Assembly (NCBI GenBank): GCA_001466705.2
Contig: LATX02000229.1
Coordinates: 124,001 to 188,000 of the forward strand
Length of the DNA: 64,000 nt
Direction of reading: 5' to 3'
Source: Moniliophthora roreri
Taxonomy: Eukaryota > Basidiomycota > Agaricomycetes > Agaricales > Marasmiaceae
A program made the translations under genes and the position numbers. Below the pieces are notes generated by a model. It saw nothing but the letters and a program-made list of their open reading frames with translations, was not told the DNA's origin and did no database searches. This document shows positions 1-10,285 of the stretch, one piece after another. How positions within the stretch are numbered: position 1 is the stretch's first letter; every line of letters starts with the position of its first letter.

Positions 1-1545
1 AACCCCATGACAGGCCTTTACAGACCTCTGTCTTCTCCGCAACCTTGAGTAAAGAACTTCAACGGAATGTCAAGAAACGTTCTCGTCCGAAGAATCAAGG
101 CAAGAAGAAGAATAGTCAGCCTGCCACGACCTTGGGTGAGGCAATTTTAATAAGCCTCTACGCTCTTGCTTATCACCTCGTCCAGATGACCTCGTTCTCC
201 GTCTTGACTTCCGAGATCCTACTGGCGGCCCCGAGGTCATTGATCTGAGTCCCGATGATGGTGTTGTGGATACACTGACGGAAAGTAAAGTCGAGTGCCT
301 AGTGACCGATAAAGTACGTCGCGTTCATTCTTCGCGTTAGGTTGTTCCCTCAGTGACCTGTGAGCAGGACATGTACCTATATTACTTCCTCCTATGTTAC
401 CCCGGACGAACTCTGGTATTCCTGTCCGCAATAGATGGTATCAGGCGACTACTTCCCTTACTAGAAATGTTGGGCCAGAAAGTGTTTCCTATACATTCAC
501 AGCTTGAGATGAGACAGCGGTTAAAGAACCTAGATCGGTACGCTTATCGCCAAACCCATAACTCCGTTTCCACTCACCAAGGCCTATAGATTCAAATCTT
601 CACCCAACTGTGTTCTCCTAGCCACCGACATCGCTGCCCGTGGATTGGACATCCAAGGTGTGGATCACGTCGTCCATTATCAAATACCTCGTTCGGCAGA
701 TGTTTATGTACATCGGAATGGGAGAACGGCTCGTGCTGGTGGTAAAGGGTTCAGCTTGCTACTCGTTGCGCCTGAGGAGAGAAGAGTACTTGCGGGTGTT
801 CTTTCGTCTTTCGCGTCAGGGCGAGGTATGTCTTGATTCTGATTCCTTTTCTCTCTGCCTGATCCTCGTCCTTGTAGATCCAAAATCAATCCCATTATTC
901 CCGATACCCGATACCACCCTCCTCGACAAACTCAAAGCACGCATCAGGCTCGCAAAGGAAATCGAGGGTATGAGTCATAAAACCCGGAAAGCGAATCACG
1001 AGGAGAAATGGATGAAGGAAGCCGCCGAGGCTTTGGGTGTGGATCTTAGTGATGATGATGAGGCGAATGGGCAAAGGTACGCTTATACTCCTCACCTTTG
1101 GTGACTTGCCCTGAGCTTTCGTAGTAGAAAACCGCCGAAAACGAAGCTTAAGCAAGATGCTAAACTCGCATCGATGAAAGCCGAGTTGAAGAGACTTCTC
1201 TCACAGCCGCTTCTTGCGAGGGGAGCTTCGATGAGGTATATAACGAGTGGGAGTAATCCGCTCGTTGAGGAACTTCTACAGCGGGAGCAGGATATGTTGG
1301 TTAAGGAGGCGACGCAGAGTAAGTCGTTGGTGCACTCCATCTTTTCAGGGAACGGCTTAACTGAAGTTTTCACAGATTCAACTGCGACACCTGTTCTGCT
1401 CGGACTTGGAAGCGGAGCCAAGCGAGACGCTGGGGAAGATGTTGTGAACGCAGCAAAGAAGAAGAAAAAGGATAAGAAGAACGTGAAGACGAAGTCGCAC
1501 AAGAAGGAAGAGGAGGAATGGAAAGGTATTACACCTGAGGTGTAG
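1..1545 (+). CDS. MAK5: MAK5/DDX24-type DEAD-box RNA helicase, C-terminal part
   Basis: ATP-dependent RNA helicase of 60S ribosomal subunit assembly in the nucleolus. The 5' part lies before the window. Visible parts are the SAT motif ([12 protein letters not shown]), the [13 protein letters not shown] strand of helicase domain 2, motif V ([11 protein letters not shown]) and motif VI ([13 protein letters not shown]), then a C-terminal region with a basic KKKKKDKKN tail ending in [11 protein letters not shown] and TAG at 1543-1545. Exons are broken by about six short GT-AG introns, for example about 136-192, 313-358, 542-589, 827-878, 1077-1131 and 1320-1376. Helicase domain 2 plus a long basic tail containing [15 protein letters not shown] helices fits MAK5/DDX24 better than other DEAD-box families. 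The identity is family recognition; exact splice sites are inferred. Confidence 0.85.
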
Positions 1546-1969
1546 GTGATTGGGAACACATAACATGTATGTCTGATCATCGAACAATACGAGACAAGAT
1601 CTTGTTAATTCCGATATACAAATTGTATACAAATAGCACAGAGTAAACTACATGAAGTACAACTACAACGCAACATACACGGAACGATAACAATCAACGA
1701 CGTGACTACGCCGAATTCTGATGTCAGCCAGCCACTGGGCAAGTTTTATTTTTTGATCACCTACAGCTGCTTCATTTCGAGTCCACTGTTACCCAGAAGG
1801 CCCGCGTTGCGCTGGGCCATTGTGGTCGGAAGAGTCTGGGAAGCGCTTGTCGCGGTCACACGCAACACCGTGGGATTTACTTTTCAACTTATGTAACTTT
1901 CGTCTTTATCTTCGTTATGCTGTCTCTGCAGGATATTTCGACCCTCAGCGATTCAAACGTGGAACTCGA

Positions 1970-1987
1970 TTTTTTTTTTTTTTTTTT
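1970..1987 (+). repeat. T18 homopolymer
   Basis: Uninterrupted run of 18 T between the MAK5 3' end and an unidentified open region. It could be the A-tail scar of a retroposed copy on the opposite strand or a simple slippage tract; no flanking target duplication was seen. Confidence 0.7.
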
Positions 1988-2019
1988 CGCTATTTTCAAG
2001 AAAGAGTAGCCGGGCAGCC

Positions 2020-2952
2020 ATGGTGTGTGACGACACCTTGAGCTGCAGTCATCCCACTGATCTGCATTGCAGTAGGAATTTACCCATTTTTGAGTGGACT
2101 TTTGGCTTGGATTATCACGGATTTCCTTTTGAGAATGAATATAATGTGGCTTCAGGTGAGCTATGGCTCTTAATTGCAGAGACCAATTCTCATATATCAG
2201 ATGAAGTGCCCAAAGATCTTATCACTTGTGTTAAAGAGCGAGATCTGCGCTTTGCGTCCAGCAAAGACGTGATTCAACATGTCTACGATTTGCTACAACA
2301 TAACAATGTATCGAGCATTAGCGAGTGGCGAAGATCTGTGGTGGGGGTCACCCCTTTTGCTAGAGCGATTTCTTACGCAGTAGTTTCGAAAGGAATTTGG
2401 CGAGGGACACTTGGGAGTATATGCTATTCCCCGGAAGATTTGACCGCAAAACCTTGAAACCCAAATGTCCGCCACCACTATTCCAACGCTCACTAACCGG
2501 AGAAATGGTGCCCCTCAGTCCCGACGCCCACGACTATGACACTCTCCCGCGATTCACCTCCATGATACACTCACGATAGTTCTTTTTCTCATGGTGCTCC
2601 ATCCACCGGACCCTCTTTTCACTCCACAAAGTCTGAAGGAAAACGTTATATAGCAACGTCATCGAAACGGAAACGTTCACGCTCCAAGTCAGATATATCT
2701 TACGACTGCACACGTTGCGCTCACTGTTACGACTCATCATCCTCCACTGGCACGTATGCCTCCGACTTTTATTCATCCGACGATGAAGGGCACCATATTA
2801 TTCTTCCCGCCGGAGACGCAGACGATGATGGTCTGGAGCAGTTGGATGTAGCTTCTTGGGCTAGGAAGGGACGACGGGCTGTTGCGAGTTTACGCATAAG
2901 AGTAGGCGCTGGCCCCGGAGCAGGTGAAAACGGCGCTGGGCAAGGAAGATGA
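2020..2952 (+). CDS. Unidentified, possibly spliced gene
   Basis: I do not recognise this. An ATG at 2020 opens 145 codons with unbiased, protein-like composition. A second open segment in another frame, from about 2566 to a TGA at 2950-2952, encodes a Ser/Arg-rich stretch (KRYIATSSKRKRSRSKSD), a short CTRCAHCYDSSSS segment and an acidic SSDDEGHH run. The two could be exons of one gene separated by introns between about 2457 and 2566, but I could not fix splice sites. It lies between the true MAK5 3' end and the degenerate second copy of that end, so it may have arrived with the duplication. Existence as a gene is uncertain. Confidence 0.25.
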
Positions 2953-3144
2953 GAAGCGGAATGCGCTGGCGGGGCCCACGTTGGACGAGGTTCGGTGTCA
3001 GTCAAATCGGAAGAGGTCGAGATGGCGTTAATGCAATATCTACAATTCTTGAAAGCCAGCTCTGAAAGTCCGGTAAAGTCGATCTCGATGAGAGTAAAAG
3101 AGACGGACCAGCTAGGTGACGTTTACCCTCCAAGATGTTCAAGC

Positions 3145-3460
3145 AAGTAGACAAGCTTCTGATATCTGAATAGGTTTTGCGTTGAGCGCCGAATGGGGGT
3201 GACACGGCTGGCGGCGGAAGAAAGGAAAAGTAGACAAGTCCCTGAAAGAAGGAAGAGGGGAAGTGGATAGGTATTACGCCTGAGGTGGTTGGGAATACGG
3301 AACACGTTCGGCCGTTGGGAGAAACCAGACACGAACTTATTGACTCGGATATAAAATTAGCACAGGGTAAGCTACATGAAGTACAACTACAATGCACCGC
3401 GCAACAGGACGGAGGGGCAATAACAGACAGTGAAACCGAAAGCAATGCGACTATGCGTGA
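3145..3460 (+). pseudogene. Decayed duplicate of MAK5 3' end and 3' UTR
   Basis: The segment repeats the end of the MAK5 gene. The codons for GITPEV recur at about 3270-3290 but with no stop after them (the frame continues VVGNTEHV), and the following noncoding DNA matches 1550-1710. The clearest block is the pair beginning AGCACAGAGTAAACTACATG at 1636 and AGCACAGGGTAAGCTACATG at 3359. The upstream helicase domains are not repeated, so this is a partial tandem duplicate and not a second gene. Confidence 0.65.
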
Positions 3461-3628
3461 ATGATCAATATTCAGAACAGGATAATAAATGCTAAGTGAA
3501 TGATTTTGGGGTCTGCACCGCCGAATAAATGGATAGGTATATGTACGTACGGGAAGAAAAGAGAAAGCGAAGTGTGAGATAGGTTGGGGAACATGAGGCC
3601 TAAGATGATGGGCGCTCGATCAAAGCTG

Positions 3629-4258
3629 TCACTCAGGGAATGCATCTGCGTCGGGAAGGGGACAGTGTGCATCTTGAGGGATCTCAGGCTCCCCGATAAA
3701 AGCCTACCCTCGGCAAAATGAGGTGCACTTCAAACTGAGAAAGAGAATGAATACGTACAAGCATATCGAGCTTGAGGATTTCCGCGTCCTCGTTCCAAGC
3801 GAGAACCTTGCACAGGATGGGTGGAAGGACGCCGATGTATTGCTCGTATATTGCCCACCATGTCTTCTGCAGCTCCAGACTGCCAATGACTATATCCCGG
3901 GCTCGGATATTTAGGCTTTCAGATATGGATGTCAGAGGCCTCGAGTATCGGAAAGGCCAACACGTGCGCACCTGATTTTTCTGAACCTTAATTCCTGTAG
4001 CTTGGACCTGCGAGCGTAAGGTGGCCGATCTCGGGCACTGAGGGTAAGGAAGAAGACTTGTTCAAGGCTATCTTCCCTGCTCTTTATGTCTGACGCGGTG
4101 ATACACGGATATCGATAGTGAACGTGAATCCGAGATGTGACAATCAAAAACAAGAGAAAACCGGTCCCATAGTAAATTAGGTGACCTTTGCTGGTGAAAG
4201 TAGCACCTTCAAAGGCTCGAGAGACGGAATTCTCGAAAGCGTCCTTTGCAGCGGACAT
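3629..4258 (-). CDS. Small single-pass membrane protein, cluster family, gene A
   Basis: Member of a six-gene paralogous family in this window; function unknown. Exons on the minus strand are 4258-3972, 3915-3759 and 3703-3629, with intron phases 2 and 0, giving about 172 residues. Exon 1 encodes a short N-terminus (MSAAKDAFENSVSRAFEG), one hydrophobic helix at about residues 27-44 and the family hallmark YRYPC followed by a charged segment. Exon 2 is 157 nt and encodes the conserved core (ELQKTWWAIYEQYIGVLPPI ... WNEDAEILKLDML). Exon 3 is short and divergent. I chose ATG 4258 over the in-frame 4303 because a TATAAA-like box sits at about 4320, too close to 4303. It is head-to-head with gene B and resembles gene D most. 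Confidence 0.7.
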
Positions 4259-4726
4259 TAGAGTTGAGAAGTAGATAGATAGAAAGAGTGGATGAGACTG
4301 CACCTGCGTTCATTTCATTTATAGCACCTGAGAAATTTCGGTCGGCGAACCGGTGATCAACCGGTGACTAGATCACAGGCGGCTATTCAAAACGTCATTC
4401 ACGTCCAAGAAACGCGCTCAGCCTATGGACACGCAGCGACCATGAGGCAGAACAAATCGCAAGCTGTTCATGATTGATCTGCGTGTTGAACGCGTGTACG
4501 CCAGCATGAAAGCGGAAAACACGAGATATACACGCTGAAGAACCTAACAGCCTCGCTCATTCAGGGTACTTCGATGCAACTTCAGTGGAGAGATATAGAC
4601 GCGGTCTAAGGCGCGATGTGAAACTCTGAGTTGTGATTCATTGACGGGGAAATCATCGGAAGCGAAACTTGCGATACTATATTTAAAGGCTGTAGAATCA
4701 GCAGCTTCAAACACTCACTACCCACC
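4259..4726. promoter_or_regulatory. Divergent promoter between genes A and B
   Basis: The 468 bp between two start codons of paralogous genes transcribed in opposite directions. A CTATAAAT box faces gene A near 4318-4325 and an ACTATATTTAAAGG box faces gene B near 4676-4689, 38-50 bp before its ATG, which has a CCACC context. A bidirectional promoter is inferred from the geometry. Confidence 0.5.
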
Positions 4727-5356
4727 ATGCTCTTCCGAAATGGCACATCCGAGAGTCTTGCTTCTTCTCTCTCTCGAGTTTTTATATCTCAATCGATGAT
4801 GCTTGCTAGCTGGCGCCATATTATCTACAGTCTACTCGTCTTGCTTCTATGCATCATCGTAATTCGGCCTTACTTTCGCCACCGATTCCCGTGTCTTACT
4901 CTGTCAAGTTTGGATGAGAAAGAAAGAGATCTCATCCGAGTCTGTGACCGCGCTCCCAAAGTGGATGGGCTATCTGCTTTGTTGGAGCCTAGATTAAGCC
5001 TGTACGTGTTTACTCTAATTCCGGGGCCATTTCTGATATGTCTTGCAGTTTAAAGGACAGAGCATCCGAGATACGCATTAAGAGTCGTGCGATGAGAGCT
5101 ACACGATGGTCAGTGTTCAAGAAATATTTCGGACTCGTGTACGATCTTGTCACTTGGAATGATGACGCTGAAGCCCTCAAGCTCGATGTCCTTGTCTGTA
5201 GCCATTCTTGTATTCTTGTCCGTGTGTCTCACTTCTTGACGGTAGATCTTCATCGAAAAGGTTTCTCGAGATCGCTATCGCGCTGAACTGTCCTCCCAGT
5301 CAACCCCATCTACCACAAATCAACCTTCAGTGCCCGATTCCGATGAAAACGATTAA
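4727..5356 (+). CDS. Small single-pass membrane protein, cluster family, gene B
   Basis: Three exons, 4727-5001, 5049-5193 and 5246-5356, give 176 residues with the family's phase-2 and phase-0 introns (47 and 52 bp). Exon 1 carries a hydrophobic helix at about residues 29-47, the hallmark HRFPCLT and then DEKERDLIRVCDRAPKVD. Exon 2 is 145 nt, 12 nt shorter than in all five paralogues; the gap removes about four residues of the WSV..Y.G..PPI stretch. Exon 3 begins IFIEKVSRDRYRAEL and ends in a polar, Ser/Thr/Pro-rich acidic tail. Basic residues directly after the helix predict a cytosolic C-terminus by the positive-inside rule (inference). No known domain recognised. Confidence 0.75.
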
Positions 5357-6531
5357 TGGATCGATTAATGGGTAATGACCGGACTTGCCCAATGCTGCCA
5401 ATAACCAGAGTCCTGTCAAAAGTCCATCTTGCTGTTTCGAATTCTTCTTTATTTTTCCACAACTCGGTCTCCTGTTTCGTAATATATTATTTAACCTTCC
5501 TACTATCCACGCCCAACCACTGTATTCATTTCCCGCTGGTGACTATACTGTACTTTTCGTTCATTTCTTTGGGATTTGCTTTGGCCGATTACTGATAGTA
5601 TTTAACTCGATCCTCCTGCTGTATCATAGTATCGAATCGACCTTGCTATCTTCTGCTTCGAAAAATCTGCACTCCTGTTTGATTCCCTGGACAACCCCTC
5701 TGAACAGCCTTTGTGGCATGAAACCTGCCGACGTTGCAACATCATTGCGCTTGTACGTGGCTAAAGAGTAAAGTTCTACGTACCTTCGTTGAATGTTATC
5801 GGTCGTTTCCTGTACTCCTGATACGCCACCATTGATACCATCGCGCGCCACTGTCCTGCCATTCACTCGACAACATTCTGCCTCGTGGTGTAAGCTGTAG
5901 TTCAGCCTTGATAGAATGTGATTCTGTTAGATAAAATGTCAATGGCTGGGTAGCGCTAACGCTGAGGGAGAACTGTATTGATGACACCCGTTCGCCGACT
6001 TGCGGAGGGCGGTAGTCAGGGTTGTGGGTCGTATCGAAGATTCGGAAATTCAGAGCTTCACTCAGTAATATCCCATTCACAAAATATGAACTGAATTTGG
6101 GACCATACCCATTGTACCACACCCCGTACCCCATGTCTCCTTATATCCGAATCACCCTCGTTTCGAGAGCAGAGCAGAGCAGAGGAAGAACGTTGATGGG
6201 TGAGATCAGATTAGATTCCTCCGGCGACCCGACTCTCCGAGCCGAACTTACAAATACTGACGTAAGTAACTTATGAGTCACCAGTTTGAGCGCTTGAGCG
6301 GTCATCGCTGTACAGTGAGCATGCCTTACTGTACCGGTACTTTGCGGTGTACATGCCTTACGCCCTTCGCATGTTCTCTCAACACCATCTCGAATCTAAC
6401 TATCTAGCCACGATACTACCACGATTTTAGTATCACTGGGTGGCTGGAAAGAGAGAACAGAAATGGTATATCGGTCCTTATTTAAAAAAGCCTGTTTATT
6501 CAACAATCTAATATTTCCCATAGCTTCGCCT
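5357..6531. other. Gene-free interval
   Basis: About 1.2 kb with only scattered short open frames. An open minus-strand frame at 5796-6134 has no recognisable motif and no clear splice context. A TATTTAAAA box at about 6479-6487 lies 45 bp before gene C and is its likely TATA element. Confidence 0.5.
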
Positions 6532-7312
6532 ATGTTCCTCCCCACAACTCGAGGTTCTGCTCCTGACCTTATCGAAACCGCCTCTACAGCTGCCAGCAAT
6601 GGCTATCTTGTCTACGGTCTAATCCTGCTCACCGTGACGTTTATCTTCGCAGTTCGGAAATATCTCCGCTCTCGATTTCCATGCCTTACAGTGGCGGATT
6701 TGGATGAAAAGGAAAAGATCCTCATTGAGGTCCACGGCCGTGCACCGAAAGTCGACGATCTACCTTGCTACGCGCGAGAGCAGGAAGAACTGGCGCGCAG
6801 GCTCCTCGAGTGCGTTTCAGGCCTTCCCAGCCTTTAAACCCCGAGCAATCTCCGTTGATGATTCATATCCCCACAGATTGAAAGACAGAGCATGCAAGAT
6901 ACGCATCAAAAGTATGAAGCTCGATGTGACACGGGCGGCGGTTTGGAAGGTGTACCTTGGGGTACATCCCCAAATCCTGTCTGACCTCGTCACTTGGCAC
7001 GACGATGCCGAAGCCTTCAAGCTGCACGTCCTTGTGGGTAGTCTGCTCACTACTTTGTCCTCGTTTCTCATTTCCCGTTGATAGATTATCATCAACTCCT
7101 TTTCTCGTTCCTACTACCGGAGTCAACTATCTCCAACATTAGTACAGGTTCCCTTTCAGTCAAAATCGGCCATGTCCGACATCAACCATCCAGTAACATC
7201 TGCATTTGATGCTGCTGGTAGCCCTCTTTCACCCATCGCACCTCTGTTCCCCCCGAATTCCATAATTTCTCGGCCGCGACAGCATTCCCAAAGGGCATAC
7301 ACCTTACGTTGA
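6532..7312 (+). CDS. Small single-pass membrane protein, cluster family, gene C
   Basis: Three exons, 6532-6809, 6877-7033 and 7085-7312, give 220 residues. The start MFLPTTRG is preferred to the in-frame ATG at 6463 because genes E and F begin MFLPQNG and MFIPTTS and because the TATA-like box is at about 6480. Exon 1 has a hydrophobic helix at about residues 24-41, SRFPCLTV and DEKEKILIEVHGRAPKVDD. Exon 2 is exactly 157 nt (ELKDRACKIRIKS ... TWHDDAEAFKLHVL). Exon 3 (IIINSFSRSYYRSQL) aligns with the family but continues into a longer Ser/Pro-rich tail than the others. Biochemical role unknown. Confidence 0.72.
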
Positions 7313-8539
7313 TCTGTACAGCACTTGATCCAGGTACGTATCCCGGAGGTTCCTCGTCCATATAGCTGTAGGGACAGGTGTCCTCCATGATGCACCCAGC
7401 TGTCGCATCTGCTTTCTTCGTCGTATGTAACATCAAGTATTCTTATTATCCTGTGTTATCTTCATTTCTTTTTGTTTCTTATTTCGGACGTTCCGCATTG
7501 CTTTGAGCTTTTGATCCATGGTCCATTTTATGACACTACTTATGTATGACTGTCTCTAGCTGGCTAGTCCGACTCAATGCGAGAATGTAATATGTACTAG
7601 TCACTCCTGTATCCTCGTAACGCTAGTATACCCTTCCACATCCCCCACCCCCCAAATCCCTCGGTGTTTGCACATGTCCTACCTTACTTACCATTCCCGG
7701 CATCCTCTCGTGGTTTTCTGCTGTCTATTGCTGTGTTATGTACTTCAAAGAGATGATCTCGCGAAGTCGGGATAGATATATGATATGATACATACTGATA
7801 GTTTATGGTCAACAAATGGTGGCTAATAAAGTTGAGGTATGCACGATTCAGCAATCTTTTCCGACCACCCTCTGCTTCCTGATGTCACCGCTAGCATGAG
7901 AGGACTTCTGGGCCGGACCATGGTTGGTGCTTGAGCGAATATGTCGATATAGTGCTATACCTGCAGGCGAAAGTGCACTAGTGCACTAGTGCACAGCACG
8001 GATGGTTTCTTGAACAGGAGGACATAGTTTGGAGCTCATACTAGAGCGACCGTCGAGGATCGAGCTAAGTGGAAGCTTATACCTTTCTAGAGCAGCATGA
8101 CCCCCGGCTTCCATCATCACATCCATGCATTACAGCTCGCAAAACATGACGTTGGATAAGTGCAATCACGACGTTGCAGGCGCAGAACAAGGACAAGGTT
8201 ATGATATAAAAATACATTTTCAACCGGTGATAGCGATACACAGTGGTCTCGAACGAAAGCAATAACAACAGCAAAATCCATGACAAAAAGGTTAGTTTTA
8301 GCCACCGAAAAGAGGAATAATTCAAACACCCGGTTTCTATCGTCGTAAAAGAAGAATAGATAATAGGAGGTGAAATCATGAACTGTCGTGTGAAGGTCAT
8401 ATAATCGATGTAAGTCGTTCGAGCGGAGTGCTGATCTGGATCAGTCGACGCAATACGCGGAAAGACAGACTAAATTTTATAAGAAGGGATGTAATCGGCG
8501 TTGCGAGATATCGACCAGAATACGATTGTTGATAGCGTC
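7313..8539. other. Gene-free interval with a duplicated noncoding block
   Basis: The block at about 7717-7870 (containing TGTCTATTGCTGTGTTATGT and AAATGGTGGC) is repeated in degenerate form at about 10745-10880 downstream of gene E, and parts recur near 13080-13200. This suggests that flanks were copied together with the genes. A 22-bp palindrome of three GTGCAC units lies at 7973-7994. An open minus-strand frame of 107 codons at 8077-8400 is hydrophobic but lacks the family motifs. Confidence 0.55.
7973..7994. repeat. Triple GTGCAC palindrome
   Basis: Three GTGCAC units separated by TA form one perfect 22-bp palindrome. ApaLI-like sixmers in tandem at this spacing could be a protein-binding site or a chance simple repeat. 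Confidence 0.8.
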
Positions 8540-9206
8540 TCAGGCTAGCGCTTTAGACCATGTCGTGCCAGATGCAATGGACTGGGGTGGCGTTAGTTTT
8601 CCGCAATACTCGTCCCGAGCGATCCGTTCATGAAAAGCCTATCACAATCAAGAGATTAGACACTGAAGTGGGAATGACGGCCATTACACACCTTAATGTC
8701 AAGCTCGAGAGCTTCGGCGTCCTCGTGCCAAGTAATAATTTTGTATAAGATCGGTGGGAGGATACCCATCCAGTGCTCACACACTGACCACCATGTCCTC
8801 TGTAATTCTAAACTTTCGATGACTATCTCGCGTGCTCTGACGTTCAATCTGTAAGGTGTGTGCGTCTATCAGATATACCTTTGATTTGAGGAAGGTCAAC
8901 ACACCTGATTTGTCTGAGCTTCAGTTCCTGTAGTTTATGAGCGTAAAACGGCCGATCTTGGGCGCCAATGCAAAGGCGGAATGTTTTTTCGAGACTGGTT
9001 TCCTTCTTCTTCACGTCTGATGCTGTACGACACGGATATCGACGACGGAAGTACTTTCGAGATGCGAAAATGACAATGACGAGCAGAAGGAGAAGGACGT
9101 AAATGAGGTAGGGCATGTTGGCGAATACCGACCTGGAGAGTGCATCAGTAATGAGCAGATGAGAAGCTGAGTCCTGGGCTTTATCCTCTGAGGTAGTTGC
9201 GGTCAT
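8540..9206 (-). CDS. Small single-pass membrane protein, cluster family, gene D
   Basis: Exons on the minus strand are 9206-8905, 8848-8692 and 8638-8540, giving about 185 residues; an in-frame ATG at 9218 would add four. The nearer start is favoured because a TTTATAAAG box lies at about 9233-9241. Exon 1 has a strong hydrophobic helix (LIYVLLLLLVIVIFA) followed by RKYFRRRYPC and a lysine-rich segment. Exon 2 is 157 nt with LQRTWWSVCEHWMGILPPI and TWHEDAEALELDI. Exon 3 begins AFHERIARDEYCGKL. With gene A it forms a sub-group (TASD.K..E.SLE after the hallmark), and it is head-to-head with gene E just as A is with B. Confidence 0.72.
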
Positions 9207-9657
9207 TAGGTTGTCCAATTGTCGACTCTAGACTTTATAAAGAACCACGAAGCTGTCAAAGACGATTGAAAAATCCTGTAAATCCGGAAAGAAAGGAGTG
9301 CTGATCAAGAGCCCCTTGATAGAACTCGATACAGCAACTACAGCAGCTACAGCAACATAGCCAGGAAAGCTACTCTGTTTGGAAGAAAGAAGATCTGAGT
9401 GGTCTACATGGACCTTGTTGTCACGTGCTCAATACAATAAGGAAATGATGGAAACAGCAACATGACTTGAACTTGACAGCAACACTACAGCAACTACGCT
9501 TTCATCAACAGCAGTCATCATTCAATCTGGTGCTTTGAATTGAAGCAGACACTGCCGATCGAAAACCACGATACAGCTCTATTAAAGCACCCGAATACAC
9601 ACCCATATATATACACACCGTATGTATCCTTTTCCTTTGCCTTTCGTTTCCGTGCTA
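9207..9657. promoter_or_regulatory. Divergent promoter between genes D and E with ACAGCAAC repeats
   Basis: The interval holds TATA-like boxes at about 9233-9241 (facing D) and 9604-9613 (facing E). Between them are seven copies of ACAGCA(A/G) at 9331, 9340, 9349, 9454, 9476, 9487 and 9508, all in the same orientation. A CACGTG palindrome lies at about 9422-9427. The repeats are a candidate regulator site; they were not seen in the A/B promoter. Confidence 0.5.
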
Positions 9658-10285
9658 ATGTTCCTCCCACAGAATGGCACAAGTTATCATCTGGAGGCTA
9701 ACACTATCTCCCAATCAATGTCCACCAGTAACCGCCATCTCGTTTACGGTCTCATAATCGCATGTATCTTCACCGTCTTCCTTCGTTCTTGGTTTCGCCA
9801 TCGATATCCTTGTCTTACGATATCACACTTGGATGACAAGGAGAAGAACCTTATTCAAGTCTTCCACAAGGCCCCCAAAGTTGAAGAGTCTTTAGACTAC
9901 AGAGTCACGCTGGAGCATAGGCTATTCAGGTGCGCCTTCACTCTCCGAGCGTTTACTATTTCTGACGATCATATCTAACAGACTGAAGACCAAGGCATCC
10001 CAAATACGCGTCAAAAGCTCACAACTAGAGGGGACACTGTGGTCAGTGTGGGAGAAATACGTTGGAATCCTTCCACCGGTAGTGTGCGACGTTATCACTT
10101 GGTATGATGACGCTCGGAACCTCGAGCGAGATGTCCTTGTGTGTAATCATTTTTGATCCTGTCCGACAATCTAACATAGTGCATTATAGATCTTCACCGA
10201 AAAGATCGCTCGAGAACAATACCTAGCACAACTTGTCTCCCTCTGGGCTTCCGTTCCCGACAGTATCGAGCATTACTCCCTTTAA
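9658..10285 (+). CDS. Small single-pass membrane protein, cluster family, gene E
   Basis: Exons 9658-9929, 9982-10138 and 10190-10285 give 174 residues. Start MFLPQNG is chosen over the in-frame 9622 because it matches genes C and F and lies about 45 bp after the TATATATAC box. Exon 1 has a hydrophobic helix (LVYGLIIACIFTVFL), RHRYPCLT and DDKEKNLIQVFHKAPKVEE. Exon 2 is 157 nt, ending ITWYDDARNLERDVL; the acidic DDAE of the paralogues is DDAR here. Exon 3 reads IFTEKIAREQYLAQL and stops soon after, so this is the most compact member and defines the minimal family protein. Confidence 0.75.

Noticed and set aside
5796..6134. 112-codon minus-strand open frame between genes B and C
   Set aside because: No motif, no splice context and no match to the cluster family; likely chance.
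8077..8400. 107-codon hydrophobic minus-strand frame before gene D
   Set aside because: Lacks the RYPC hallmark, the exon 2 core and any intron pattern of the family; hydrophobicity alone is not enough.
9331..9514. CRISPR-like array in the D/E promoter
   Set aside because: Repeats are 7-8 bp with irregular spacing in a eukaryotic genome; not a CRISPR.
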